From positions 1-64,000 of the forward strand of contig NZ_SNYJ01000005.1 in assembly GCF_004363045.1 (NCBI RefSeq): a stretch of 64,000 nucleotides of DNA, read 5' to 3'. Of this stretch, positions 1 through 8,171 are shown piece after piece. Every line of letters starts with the position of its first letter. Within the stretch, counting starts at the first letter, position 1. Source of the stretch: Aureibacillus halotolerans. GTDB lineage: Bacteria > Bacillota > Bacilli > Bacillales > DSM-28697. Position numbers and translations under genes: made by a program. Below the pieces are notes generated by a model that was not told where the DNA came from, searched no databases, and saw only the letters and a list, made by a program, of their open reading frames with translations.

Positions 1-168
1 GACAGATCACCTTTCGTTCAGGTTCTCCTTTTTTTGCTTTACCCGCGATGAATAAAGAACAGAATTTTATGAAATTATTTATGCAACATTAGTGATATTG
101 TAACAAGGTACTCGGATAATTAAGACAAAGGGTGAATTTTATCTATTATTATAACTGAGGTGATTCTT

Positions 169-777
169 ATGACAACAAACGCTGAACAAGATATGCCATC
201 ACATAGGCTGCTTAAGCATTTCATTGAAAAACATGCGGTATTTAGTGAGACAGAGCTATCGGCGATCATGGAAACTATTCAAGTAGCCACGTACCCGAAA
301 CACACCACGCTTCTTAAACAAGGGGAGATTTCCACGGCCTGTTACTTTGTGTTAAAAGGATTAATTAGACAGTATTCTATTAATGCTGAAGGCAGAGAAA
401 TGACCTCTAACTTTTATAAAGAAGAACAAGCGGTAGTTCTGTTTAATAGTTTCAAGACCAAAACAGAAAGTCCTTATTCTCTTACGTGCGCAGAAGATTC
501 TGTGCTCATCGTGGGTTCGTTGGAAACAGAATCATCAATGTATGAAACCATCCCAGCACTTGAAAAGCTAACGCGCTCGATGGTCGAACAAAATTTTGGG
601 GCGGAACAGGATGAACGAGCCAACGCAGTATCAGCTACTCCTGAAGATAGGTACCGGGCGTTACTAGCCCAAAAAGCTGATCTCATAGAGCGCGTCCCTC
701 AACATCAGTTAGCAAGTTATTTGGGGATGACGCCTGAATCATTAAGCAGAATTAAAAAGAGAGTAAACCAAACATGA
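169..777 (+). CDS. Crp/Fnr family transcriptional regulator
   Basis: The 202-residue protein has an N-terminal cyclic-nucleotide-binding-type beta-barrel (about residues 20-110, with the GEIS...ACYFVLKGLIRQY stretch) and a C-terminal winged helix ending in LASYLGMTPESLSRIKK, the HTH_Crp recognition helix. No cysteine cluster for an Fe-S centre is visible, so it is not a classical oxygen-sensing Fnr; the ligand is unknown. The ATG at 169 is chosen because GAGGTGAT lies just upstream; a GTG at 160 overlaps that site. It is convergent with the DUF4386 gene, whose promoter region carries a TTGAC-N4-GTCAA palindrome of Crp/Fnr type, so that gene is a plausible target. Family call secure, target inferred. 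Confidence 0.9.
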   Translation: MTTNAEQDMPSHRLLKHFIEKHAVFSETELSAIMETIQVATYPKHTTLLKQGEISTACYFVLKGLIRQYSINAEGREMTSNFYKEEQAVVLFNSFKTKTESPYSLTCAEDSVLIVGSLETESSMYETIPALEKLTRSMVEQNFGAEQDERANAVSATPEDRYRALLAQKADLIERVPQHQLASYLGMTPESLSRIKKRVNQT

Positions 778-788
778 TAGGAAGGGGT

Positions 789-1499
789 TTACTCTTTTTG
801 CTTGCCTCCTCGAAAGAGCATCCACATTCCGATACCAAGTTCACCAATAGCCATAGGGATGGATAGGATCGATTCAAGTGTCTGGGTGATGGAGTGAAAG
901 GAAGGTAAAAAAAGATACATTGTATGAACCATTATGTAGCTGATAGACGCCACAAGTAAAAGATAGCCGAGCAGTTTAGGAATAAATAATGCTTTTAAAG
1001 TAAGCCATCCGACGATGAACAAGTGAAATCCGAAGATAATGAGGCCGAAAGACCAAATGCTTTGAAAAGATTCCATAGAGAGCATCGTTAAGGAAGCTAG
1101 CTCCTCAGTTTGAAAAGATAGACGTTCAGTGTTATTTAAAAGGTTCATGACACGTACTAATTGAAACGTAGCGGCACCCAAGAATGCAGTATACATCAGG
1201 CGGAATAACAAGCCAAGTAAGGATAAACTCGTGTTTATTTGCTTAAGGAATATAAAAAATGACCAAGAAAGTATGACATCACAAATAATAATAACAAGCC
1301 AGCAGAAAACCCCTAAAGTGAATAAAGGAAAGGATTGCTGAAGATTGGTTACTGTGGCAGAAGGGTTTCCTGGTATGATTAACTGACCATTGACCAAACC
1401 AACAGCAATCCCTGCACAAATCACCATAATCAGCATGGAAACTCCCGTGATCACGGAAACTTGACGGAGTGTGGTTCTTTCTGTTTCGTAGGCTAACAT
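789..1499 (-). CDS. DUF4386 multi-pass membrane protein
   Basis: A 236-residue hydrophobic protein with about six membrane segments (near residues 17-37, 57-77, 88-110, 140-160, 165-185, 200-225). The pattern (TERTTLRQ start, long helix pairs, GLLFRLMYTAFLGA loop) fits the DUF4386 family, which has no established function. It sits tail-to-tail with the Crp/Fnr gene (11 bp between stops). GGAGGACAT precedes the ATG at 1499. A perfect 14-bp palindrome of Crp/Fnr type lies 59 bp upstream, so expression probably depends on a Crp/Fnr-type activator. Confidence 0.8.
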   Translation of the reverse strand: MLAYETERTTLRQVSVITGVSMLIMVICAGIAVGLVNGQLIIPGNPSATVTNLQQSFPLFTLGVFCWLVIIICDVILSWSFFIFLKQINTSLSLLGLLFRLMYTAFLGAATFQLVRVMNLLNNTERLSFQTEELASLTMLSMESFQSIWSFGLIIFGFHLFIVGWLTLKALFIPKLLGYLLLVASISYIMVHTMYLFLPSFHSITQTLESILSIPMAIGELGIGMWMLFRGGKQKE

Positions 1500-1557
1500 G
1501 TTATGTCCTCCACGTCGCTTTTTAATCTAAGTGTACATGTGGAGACATTTTATTTCA

Positions 1558-1571
1558 TTGACTTAAGTCAA
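1558..1571. promoter_or_regulatory. Crp/Fnr-type palindrome upstream of DUF4386 gene
   Basis: TTGACTTAAGTCAA is a perfect 14-bp palindrome matching the TTGAN6TCAA layout of Crp/Fnr operators. Its centre lies about 30 bp upstream of a possible minus-strand -10 (TACACT, 1535-1530), which would place it near -41.5, the class II activator position. The remaining 1.5-1.9 kb gap shows no gene. Confidence 0.55.
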
Positions 1572-1919
1572 GACACGTTGTTCCTTACAAGGACATCCTA
1601 GGAAATTGTTTGACGATTGCATCGCTTATCATAACCGCTATTTCCAAAGCTTGTTTCTCAATTGTATCGCATCGCATACCTGAACCCCTGATGCACGGTC
1701 CTTCGTGATCATGTAGATGGCTTCTGATTTCGTTCATGCTAAGTGATGTCTAACCTACATCTATCTACTCCGCACGTATTTTATTATTTTTCCAATTCCC
1801 GTAATTTAGAAATCGGAACTTATCTCGTTATATTGTTTGCTAAGATGATAGTATTATCTATGTAAACCACTTATTCTTATCATTTCACAAGAACGGTTTG
1901 ATTGAAGGAGGGAGCAGCA

Positions 1920-2957
1920 CTGTATAGTCACTCAGATGGATTTGTTAAAATACCACAGGGCTTTTGGGAAAGTTTGAAGTCATTGGGGCTTCATCATCAT
2001 GAGGTCATTTGTAAAGCGAAACTGCCGATCTCTTTAACGGAAGAAGAGCCGCTCGTTTTAAAAAGGTCACACTATTTAGCGATCTGGAAAGTATATGAGG
2101 AATTCATTGGTGATACGTCTCAAGCTATTATTCAAATGGTAGATGCGTATAAAATATCAAAATATCCTCCTTCTTTTATGGCAATTTACCATGCAAGCAC
2201 CTATCGAGAGGCTATAAAAAAGATGGTCAAATATAAAAAACTCTGTCCTCCAGAGAATTTAACCTTCCAAGAGAAGGGAAATAAAAGCTACATTGACCTA
2301 GGTCATGTAAATGATGAAAATATACCACCCGTTTTAATAGGTTCTACGTTAGCGTCTATTCTGGAAGTTGGACGCAGAGGTACAGGATTAAAGATGAATG
2401 CGATGCAGTTAGAGGTCACATTTTCTTTAGATAACAGTCAGATTTTAGAATCCTTTTTTGGCTGTAAGGTGAAGACTCGATCTCTATACAACCGACTAAC
2501 TCTCAAGCGAAGTGATTTAGATCATTCTTTTGCCTCGTCAAATGAAGAAGTGCTTTCCATGTTAACCCCCACTTTAGATAAAATGCTATCAGAACATCTA
2601 AACAGTAAAACGTTAACGGAGCACGTTAAGGAGATGTTGAGAAATAACTTATCTAATGAGAATACAAGTATTGAATTAATTTCGAAAAAGATGGGGACAG
2701 GAAGTCGTACGTTGCAACGTAAATTAAACGATGAAGGAACGAATTTCAAGCAGTTGTTCATGCAAGTGAGACGTGAAAAGTCTTTAGATTATCTCGCTAC
2801 TACATCTTTATCCATTAAAGAAATTGCCTATTTGGTTGGTTATACTGATCAAAATTCATTTTACCGTGCTTTTCGACTTTGGGAGAACGATACACCCACG
2901 AACTGGCGAAGAGATTCTAATTGCTCATTAAATCACGTTTCCCGCGAAGTATTGTAA
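1920..2957 (+). CDS. AraC-family regulator with Arabinose_bd-type N-terminus
   Basis: This is a 345-residue regulator. Residues about 15-200 resemble the AraC-like ligand-binding domain of OruR/ArgR-type regulators; residues about 235-330 form two helix-turn-helix motifs (ELISKKMGTGSRTLQRKL and IKEIAYLVGYTDQNSFYRAF). The start is unusual: AAGGAGGG at 1905-1912 is well spaced only for a CTG at 1920, while a TTG at 1902 lies before that site. Either could be used. The SDR gene begins 145 bp downstream on the same strand and may be a target. Family call is firm; ligand unknown. Confidence 0.87.
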   Translation: MYSHSDGFVKIPQGFWESLKSLGLHHHEVICKAKLPISLTEEEPLVLKRSHYLAIWKVYEEFIGDTSQAIIQMVDAYKISKYPPSFMAIYHASTYREAIKKMVKYKKLCPPENLTFQEKGNKSYIDLGHVNDENIPPVLIGSTLASILEVGRRGTGLKMNAMQLEVTFSLDNSQILESFFGCKVKTRSLYNRLTLKRSDLDHSFASSNEEVLSMLTPTLDKMLSEHLNSKTLTEHVKEMLRNNLSNENTSIELISKKMGTGSRTLQRKLNDEGTNFKQLFMQVRREKSLDYLATTSLSIKEIAYLVGYTDQNSFYRAFRLWENDTPTNWRRDSNCSLNHVSREVL

Positions 2958-3102
2958 TTGATTCCTCGTAGTGTGGCGTTAAGTACGAGAACACTGTCAT
3001 TTGAAACTAGTTCTATTCTATTTATTTTAATGTAGCCTATAAGTAGTCAGTCATTGTTTGTTTTATTGGCTGACATTAAAACTCATTATAGGGGAATGCG
3101 AT

Positions 3103-3897
3103 ATGGATTTGAAACTAAAAAATAAAACAGCACTCATAACAGGTTCTACGAAGGGGATTGGGAAAGCAATAGCCATTGCATTGGCAAGAGAAGGTGTTCA
3201 TGTCTTAATTAATGGTAGGGATCAAGAGTCAGTAGAGAACACGGTCCTAGAAATTAAGAACAAGTTTCCAGACACATGTCCCCAAAATGCAAAAGCGAAC
3301 CTTTTGGATAGGATTGAAAGAGAGGCAGTCATTAATACGTATCCTGATATCGATATTCTTGTAAACAATGTAGGAATTTATGAAATGATGGATTATAAAG
3401 ATGTTGATGAAGAGGTATTGGAAAAATACATTCAAACAAATTTTGCGGTAGCGAACTCATTAACTAAATTTTATTTGTATAAAATGCTAGAAAGAAACGT
3501 TGGCCGAGTTATGTTTATTGCAAGCGAGGAAGCCGTTATGCCCTCAGGACTTATGCCTCAGTACGCCATCACAAAATCCATGTTGTTATCTCTAGCAAAA
3601 AGTCTGTCTAAGTTGACGACTGGGAAAGACGTGACGGTAAACACAATCATGCCAGGTCCTACATTATCAGAGAATGTGAAACAAATAATTGAAGAGATGT
3701 TTCAAGATAAGGACATGGACTTTTTGGATAAAGAGGCTAGGTTTATGAAAGAGAACTTAGCTCATTCGGAATTACAACGATTTATTAGACCTGATGAAAT
3801 TGGTAGATTAACTGCATTTTTATGTAGTCCATATGCTGGAGCATTCAAAGGTTCTCCTATTCGTATGGATGGAGGGATTGTTCCAACAATTATCTAA
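3103..3897 (+). CDS. SDR family NAD(P)-dependent oxidoreductase
   Basis: A 264-residue classical short-chain dehydrogenase. The nucleotide-binding motif TGSTKGIG is near residue 12, NNVG (variant of NNAG) near residue 89, and the active-site YAITK is near residue 153. IASEEA replaces the usual ISS around the catalytic serine. Close to the 3-oxoacyl-ACP-reductase-like SDRs. GGGGAA six bases before ATG 3103 sets the start; an in-frame extension to 3058 lacks a ribosome site. The C-terminal FLCSPYAGAFKGSPIRMDGG stretch is typical of the family. Substrate cannot be told. Confidence 0.88.
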   Translation: MDLKLKNKTALITGSTKGIGKAIAIALAREGVHVLINGRDQESVENTVLEIKNKFPDTCPQNAKANLLDRIEREAVINTYPDIDILVNNVGIYEMMDYKDVDEEVLEKYIQTNFAVANSLTKFYLYKMLERNVGRVMFIASEEAVMPSGLMPQYAITKSMLLSLAKSLSKLTTGKDVTVNTIMPGPTLSENVKQIIEEMFQDKDMDFLDKEARFMKENLAHSELQRFIRPDEIGRLTAFLCSPYAGAFKGSPIRMDGGIVPTII

Positions 3898-4105
3898 AAG
3901 GTTCTACGGAATGACTGTGACTTACCAAGGAATATTGGGAAGTTCAACCCCTTTAATTAAGCCGATTGATGCAAGAGAATAGGCGTCATTGAGCCTGTGT
4001 TCCATAACGAAGAAACCTAAAACAATGTGTACCAATTCATTACCATGTTTATTTCTTCTGTTGGAAAGGGAACTCTGTAGTAAGTTCACAAATTGGGAGG
4101 AGATT

Positions 4106-4708
4106 ATGATGAAAAAGAAATGGTTAGCTGTAATTCCGGCGGTGGCGCTTGTGGCAGCCCCATTGCCCATTCAATCGGTATCCGCCTCTAGTGAACAAGT
4201 TGTACAAGAGTCACAATTACCAAGTGAATTAGAGTCTGTATTAATGATTGCCCCTGAACATCAACCTACATTAACACAAGGTCGTACGGGGACGTATGGA
4301 AATGAAGTTGATTTCGTTCAATTTACAATCAGTCAAGCTGGGTTTGAAACCGAAGTCGATGGAGTGTTTGGACCAGACACAAAGGATAAAGTAAAACAGT
4401 TTCAAGCAGCTCATGGGTTAACAGCTGATGGCATTGTAGGTATTAATACATGGGTAGCTCTTTTCTCTGAGCATAACGATAGCGAATTCCCTGTAGAGAC
4501 TGCTATTTCTTATGCGGAAGAGGCACTGGATAATGATGATCTCGTCTTCAGTAGTAATGGTGAGCTTCATAAAGATGCTGAAGGCAACCAGTTCTACTCT
4601 TTAAGAGCTCAAAGCCAAGCATACATTGATAGTGGAGGTTCGGGTACCGTCGGATTTTATGATGTGTATGAAAATGGAGACATTGTCGAATCGAAGCCGC
4701 AATCATAA
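4106..4708 (+). CDS. Exported peptidoglycan-binding domain protein
   Basis: A 200-residue protein with a cleavable signal peptide (MMKKKW, then a hydrophobic stretch, cleavage probably after SVSA near residue 27). A PG_binding_1 domain follows at about residues 50-110 (GNEVDFVQFTISQAGFETE, DGVFGPDTKDKVKQFQ, LTADGIVGINTW), which normally docks enzymes to cell wall glycan. The C-terminal 90 residues have no catalytic motif I recognise. GGGAGGAGATT fixes the ATG at 4106. Probably secreted and wall-associated. Confidence 0.82.
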   Translation: MMKKKWLAVIPAVALVAAPLPIQSVSASSEQVVQESQLPSELESVLMIAPEHQPTLTQGRTGTYGNEVDFVQFTISQAGFETEVDGVFGPDTKDKVKQFQAAHGLTADGIVGINTWVALFSEHNDSEFPVETAISYAEEALDNDDLVFSSNGELHKDAEGNQFYSLRAQSQAYIDSGGSGTVGFYDVYENGDIVESKPQS

Positions 4709-4733
4709 TAAGAGAGAAAGTAAATATGTATAG

Positions 4734-4760
4734 CCCTGACGAAACAAGTCAGGGTTTCTT
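4734..4760. terminator. Bidirectional rho-independent terminator
   Basis: CCCTGAC (4734-4740) and GTCAGGG (4748-4754) form a 7-bp stem followed by TTTCTT on the plus strand. It serves the exported peptidoglycan-binding gene and overlaps the last codons of the convergent DapA-family gene. Confidence 0.75.
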
Positions 4761-5582
4761 AATTCCTAATGGACTTCTACATATGCCTATTTGGGTACCT
4801 TGTTTGTTTAATGCCTCTTTAATATGAATGATGACAGAACAATCAGTGAACAATGATTGGAGTAAATGGGTGACCTTTTGATCTTTAAGTTGATCTTCCT
4901 CACCTAGCTGCAACCGATTGAACCACTCGCGTATTCCTTCTGGATCAACATTTCCTAGAATAGACGATAGTCGATTAAAGCCACTCTTTAATTTACTCTC
5001 GAGATTTACTTCCCCACCTGCATAGAGAAAAATTCCTGGGCAGCTCTTTTTTATATGAGCTAAGGAGTCATTGCTTTTTTGACCAGCTTCTTTCACCCCG
5101 ATGATAAGATCAACATTGTTAAACAAAGTGATCATCGTCTCTTCTGCTAAATCAAATCCTGTTCTTGGCGGGTTGTTATAGAGGATTGTCGGCTTTTGCC
5201 CCGCTTCAATAACTTTTGTCGTATACGTGATCATCTCATCTTGGGTAGGGACAATATAGGGAGGAAACCCTAGCATGATTCCAGCAATATTGGACTTTCG
5301 AATGGCTTTAGCAAGAATCACTGCATCTTTTTGTCTCACAGCGGACACGCCAAAAAGAATCTCCATATTTTTTGTTACATCATGGTCATCTAAAGCTTCA
5401 ATGAGCTCTATTTTTTCTGCTACAGTAAGACTATGTTGTTCCCCCGTAGTCCCACAAACGAGGACAGATTTAATTCCTTGCTCGTATAGGTTTTGGACGT
5501 GATTGATGGTGTTGTCTACTTCTAATTCTTCATTTTGAGAAAATGAAGTAGGGACAGCAATATGGTAATTTTCTTTTAGCAT
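4749..5582 (-). CDS. Dihydrodipicolinate synthase/N-acetylneuraminate lyase family protein
   Basis: A 277-residue class I aldolase barrel. The GTTGE loop (residues 44-48), the YNNPPRTG segment with the catalytic tyrosine near 135, and the Schiff-base lysine in IIGVKEAG near 164 are all present. The family condenses or cleaves pyruvate-derived substrates (DapA, NanA, KDG aldolase). Sequence alone does not say whether it makes dihydrodipicolinate; the isolated location, away from dapG/asd-type genes, favours a catabolic paralogue. AAAGGAGCGTACAG precedes ATG 5582; the eight extra in-frame codons upstream are rejected. Confidence 0.85.
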   Translation of the reverse strand: MLKENYHIAVPTSFSQNEELEVDNTINHVQNLYEQGIKSVLVCGTTGEQHSLTVAEKIELIEALDDHDVTKNMEILFGVSAVRQKDAVILAKAIRKSNIAGIMLGFPPYIVPTQDEMITYTTKVIEAGQKPTILYNNPPRTGFDLAEETMITLFNNVDLIIGVKEAGQKSNDSLAHIKKSCPGIFLYAGGEVNLESKLKSGFNRLSSILGNVDPEGIREWFNRLQLGEEDQLKDQKVTHLLQSLFTDCSVIIHIKEALNKQGTQIGICRSPLGIKKP

Positions 5583-5631
5583 TCTGTACGCTCCTTTTTT
5601 GAACACATAGCCGATTTATTCTCCGTCAGGA

Positions 5632-6207
5632 TCACACTTCGGAACGAGACGCGTATTTGTTGCTGCCAGGTAGCTGCTTAATTTTGTTCCATGCACTGAT
5701 CGCTTCTTTGCGACTTCTTCCTTGATTTTTAGGGTCTGAAAAAAAGTCGCTTATAAACAAATTGTATTCAAATTGTGGCCCAATCTCTCTTTTGTAAGAG
5801 GGGTCTTTTTTTCTTATTTCTTCTTCATGCCATGCCGTAATCACATCACGATACGTTTTTCCTACATTAGTTCTAAAATAATCTTGTATGTACGTAGAGA
5901 AATGAAACTTAGGTATTTCATTCTTGAAAAAGGCTCGAACGTGTTGACTGCAACGATGGTTTTCAGTAATCACTGTATTTAGACTTAGCTGATGAGGAGC
6001 TTCTGTTTTTTTAGCTCCTGTAGCTTTACGAATCGGCTTTTCTATTCTTCCTGTTTTCAAAAAAACTTCGATTCGCTTAGATAACTCTATTTTCGACCCT
6101 GTAGCACTCAAACCATGTGCTCTACTAAATTGTTGTAATTCTTCTTTCAGCCAGTAGTACTCATTAAACTGGTCAACATCAATCTCTTTCATTAACTCAG
6201 GCCTCAT
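5632..6207 (-). CDS. SAP and DUF6434 domain protein
   Basis: A 191-residue basic protein. Residues about 15-52 (FNEYYWLKEELQQFSRAHG, TGSKIELSKRIEVFL) form a SAP-type helix-extension-helix DNA-binding motif. The C-terminal half, with two related blocks ending in YRDVITAWHEEE and SRKEAISAWNKIK, fits DUF6434. Function unknown; DNA or RNA binding is inferred. GGGGGTGTTATGA precedes the ATG at 6207. Its promoter contains a LexA-type operator, suggesting induction by DNA damage. Confidence 0.78.
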   Translation of the reverse strand: MRPELMKEIDVDQFNEYYWLKEELQQFSRAHGLSATGSKIELSKRIEVFLKTGRIEKPIRKATGAKKTEAPHQLSLNTVITENHRCSQHVRAFFKNEIPKFHFSTYIQDYFRTNVGKTYRDVITAWHEEEIRKKDPSYKREIGPQFEYNLFISDFFSDPKNQGRSRKEAISAWNKIKQLPGSNKYASRSEV

Positions 6208-6234
6208 TCATAACACCCCCATGTATATATGTTC

Positions 6235-6263
6235 ATTATAGAACATTTGTTCTTGCTAATCAA
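6235..6263 (-). promoter_or_regulatory. Sigma-A promoter with embedded LexA-type box
   Basis: On the minus strand TTGATT (6263-6258), a 17-bp spacer and a perfect TATAAT (6240-6235) form a strong promoter 28 bp before the SAP/DUF6434 start. The spacer holds GAAC-N4-GTTC (6241-6252), the core of the Bacillus LexA (DinR) operator. Repressor bound there would block polymerase. Confidence 0.65.
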
Positions 6264-6315
6264 AAGAAATATGTTCAAATGAATGGTGTTAGACAAGGGT
6301 TAATCATAGAAACCA

Positions 6316-6368
6316 TTGACATATTTCTAATGAGCTTATATAGTTAAATAATTAAATGAATGATCATT
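6316..6368 (+). promoter_or_regulatory. arsR-type gene promoter and possible operator
   Basis: TTGACA (6316-6321), 17-bp spacer, TATAGT (6339-6344) is a good sigma-A promoter for the ArsR-type gene. The palindrome AATGATCATT (6359-6368) falls just after the expected transcription start and could be its autoregulatory operator (inference). Confidence 0.55.
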
Positions 6369-6393
6369 TGATTTTGACAGGCGGTTATTGCTG

Positions 6394-6738
6394 ATGAACA
6401 ATGAAGAGACATTATTGACAAGAAAAAAGGAATTAATAGACGAGATTCGTGATTCTACAGATATCTTCAAAGCTTTCTCAGACCCTGTAAGACAGGATAT
6501 TTTTTTAATGTTTATGATAGCAAAACGTATGAATGTTGCCGAGGTCGTTGAACAGTCGCATTTATCAAGACCTGCTATTTCTCACCACCTTAAAATACTG
6601 AAGCAAGCAGGTATTTTAAGCTCAAACAAAGTGAAAACGGAAGTATTCTACTCATTAAATTTGGGTGATTCAGTCATTGCAAAATTAAAGAGGATTGTAG
6701 AGAGTGCCGAAGTAATTATGCAAAATAAAGAAGATTGA
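6394..6738 (+). CDS. ArsR/SmtB-family transcriptional regulator
   Basis: A 114-residue winged-helix repressor-type protein. FKAFSDPVRQDIFLMF (near residues 25-40) and the recognition helix HLSRPAISHHLKILKQAGIL (about 60-80) are hallmark ArsR sequences. No ELCVCD-type metal-binding cysteines are present, so it is likely a non-metal member. ATG 6394 has a weak AGGCGG site; a TTG at 6388 is possible. The interrupted SDR gene follows after a terminator, so it may be a regulated neighbour but is not in the same transcript unless there is readthrough. Confidence 0.87.
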   Translation: MNNEETLLTRKKELIDEIRDSTDIFKAFSDPVRQDIFLMFMIAKRMNVAEVVEQSHLSRPAISHHLKILKQAGILSSNKVKTEVFYSLNLGDSVIAKLKRIVESAEVIMQNKED

Positions 6739-6740
6739 TC

Positions 6741-6777
6741 AACATTCTAATTCTTACTTTCGATTAGAATGTTTTTA
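6741..6777 (+). terminator. Terminator after ArsR-type gene
   Basis: AACATTCTAAT (6741-6751) pairs perfectly with ATTAGAATGTT (6763-6773), followed by a short T run. Confidence 0.75.
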
Positions 6778-6797
6778 TAGGCATTAAATGATCAAAA

Positions 6798-6813
6798 GTT
6801 TAAACGTTTAAAC
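6798..6813. promoter_or_regulatory. 16-bp palindromic operator candidate
   Basis: GTTTAAACGTTTAAAC is a perfect 16-bp palindrome 8 bp before the GGAAGGATG ribosome site of the interrupted SDR gene. Its place between terminator and start codon suggests a repressor site; the cognate protein is unknown. Confidence 0.5.
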
Positions 6814-6836
6814 GTTATAGGAAGGATGAAATTATC

Positions 6837-7836
6837 ATGGATTACGCAAACAAAACGATCTTACTTACAGGAGCTTCTTCGGGCATCGGTCTGGAATTTG
6901 CACAGGAACTGGCCAAGAAAGGAGGAAACTTAATTCTGGTTGCACGTTCAAAAGAGAAATTAGAGGAACTTGCGACTAAACTGAAAAATTTGTATCATGT
7001 GAACGTAAAAGTACTCTCTATTGATTTAGCAAAATCAGGTGCAGCTGAAGTCATATATAACGAATTAGAAGACAATAACAAAGAGGTAGACATCCTTATT
7101 AACAATGCAGGAGTTGGGACATTAGACTATCTTGACCGCTTGTGTTAGGCAATGTAGAAATGCATAACATTGCAATTGCTCCTACATAGTAATGCAACTT
7201 GACACGGAGCCTCTATGGGCATGCACTAAACGCCAAGAAGCCATGCGCCATAAGGCTTTGGCTTTGCCAAAAAGGCTAGCACGCCCAACTCTCCGTGTAA
7301 AGTTGCAACGAAATATCGGCTTGCAAAGTTATGCACTATTGTTTTGCACTACACACCGCTTAGATATGTTGCGTATCAATAAAGAAATTCAGTTGAATAT
7401 CATCGCTCTTACAGAATTAACTCATCTCTTCTTAGCACCGATGTTAGCCAAAAATGCGGGGGTTATTCTTAACGTGGCATCAATGACTGCATTTCAACCT
7501 GCGCCATTTATGTCAGTGTATGGTGCAACAAAAGCGTATGTCCTTTCGTTTACTGAAGCCTTAGCGGCTGAGTACAATGAGACGAAGGTTCAAATCATCA
7601 CATTATGTCCTGGAGGAACCCAAAGCGCCTTTTATCAACGCTCAGGAGCAGATCATTTAAAAGGGAAGCTAATGGAACCAATCGATGTCGTTCATCATGC
7701 ATTCAAAGCCATCGAGGAGAAGCGGCATTTCAAAGTGGTCGGTTTTTCTAACGCTTTGGCGGCTAAGCTCGTTCCAATATTACCGCGGAATTTGGTTCTA
7801 AATACCGTAAAACGAATAATGCGACCAACAAAGTGA
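6837..7836 (+). pseudogene. SDR oxidoreductase gene interrupted by a MITE
   Basis: The first part (6837-7148) encodes TGASSGIG and INNAGVG and then runs into a stop inside inserted DNA. The second part resumes in LDMLRINKEIQLNIIALTEL and carries the catalytic YGATK motif near 7525 through to the stop at 7836. Deleting the 213-bp insert plus one copy of the 7-bp repeat restores one open frame (DYLDRLDMLRINK), giving a dehydrogenase of about 259 residues of the DltE/YqjQ-like SDR type. The gene is otherwise undamaged, so the insertion looks recent. The present product is probably inactive because cofactor and catalytic halves are separated. Confidence 0.88.
7142..7354. mobile_element. 213-bp MITE-like element, no coding capacity
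   Basis: The element is flanked by the 7-bp direct repeat ACCGCTT (7135-7141 and 7355-7361). Its ends are imperfect inverted repeats starting GTGT: aligned over 34 bp without gaps they match at about 24 positions, including GCATAAC.TTGCAA near the inner side. A second inner pair, GCAACTTGACACGGAG (near 7194) against its complement near 7307, matches 15 of 16. The whole element can fold on itself. No transposase is encoded; I could not assign the parent family. Confidence 0.8.
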
Positions 7837-8171
7837 TTAGCTATTAGACCAAACGGATCCTTCCATATTTCGGAGTGAACGAGCAATGTAGCGATTAATT
7901 AAATCAAACTATCTTCCCGTTTATCACATGCCTACATCTGCTCAATCAAACTGCCAATCACTGCTTTTAGGTCAGCCAATAACGTCTGGTTTTTTAAATC
8001 CGCCGTGCTCATTCAATTTGCTGTTTGCACAAGAAATCAATAGGGCGCGGTCGCTAGATAGATTCACATTCAGCATACTCAGGTTTTGCTGCGAGGCCAC
8101 ATGCGCATATTCTCCGCCACCATGACTTTCTTTGCTTCCATAAAAAGCCCCATTCATCTTGGCAGTTTGAT
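7837..8171. other. Intergenic region without a convincing gene
   Basis: No reading frame here has both a ribosome binding site and recognisable sequence. A minus-strand frame (8175-7972) beginning with TTG overlaps the stop of the membrane-protein gene, and a 26-codon minus-strand frame with a helical-looking product (MSTADLKNQTLL...) lies near 7990-7928. Neither is supported enough to call a gene. Confidence 0.4.
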
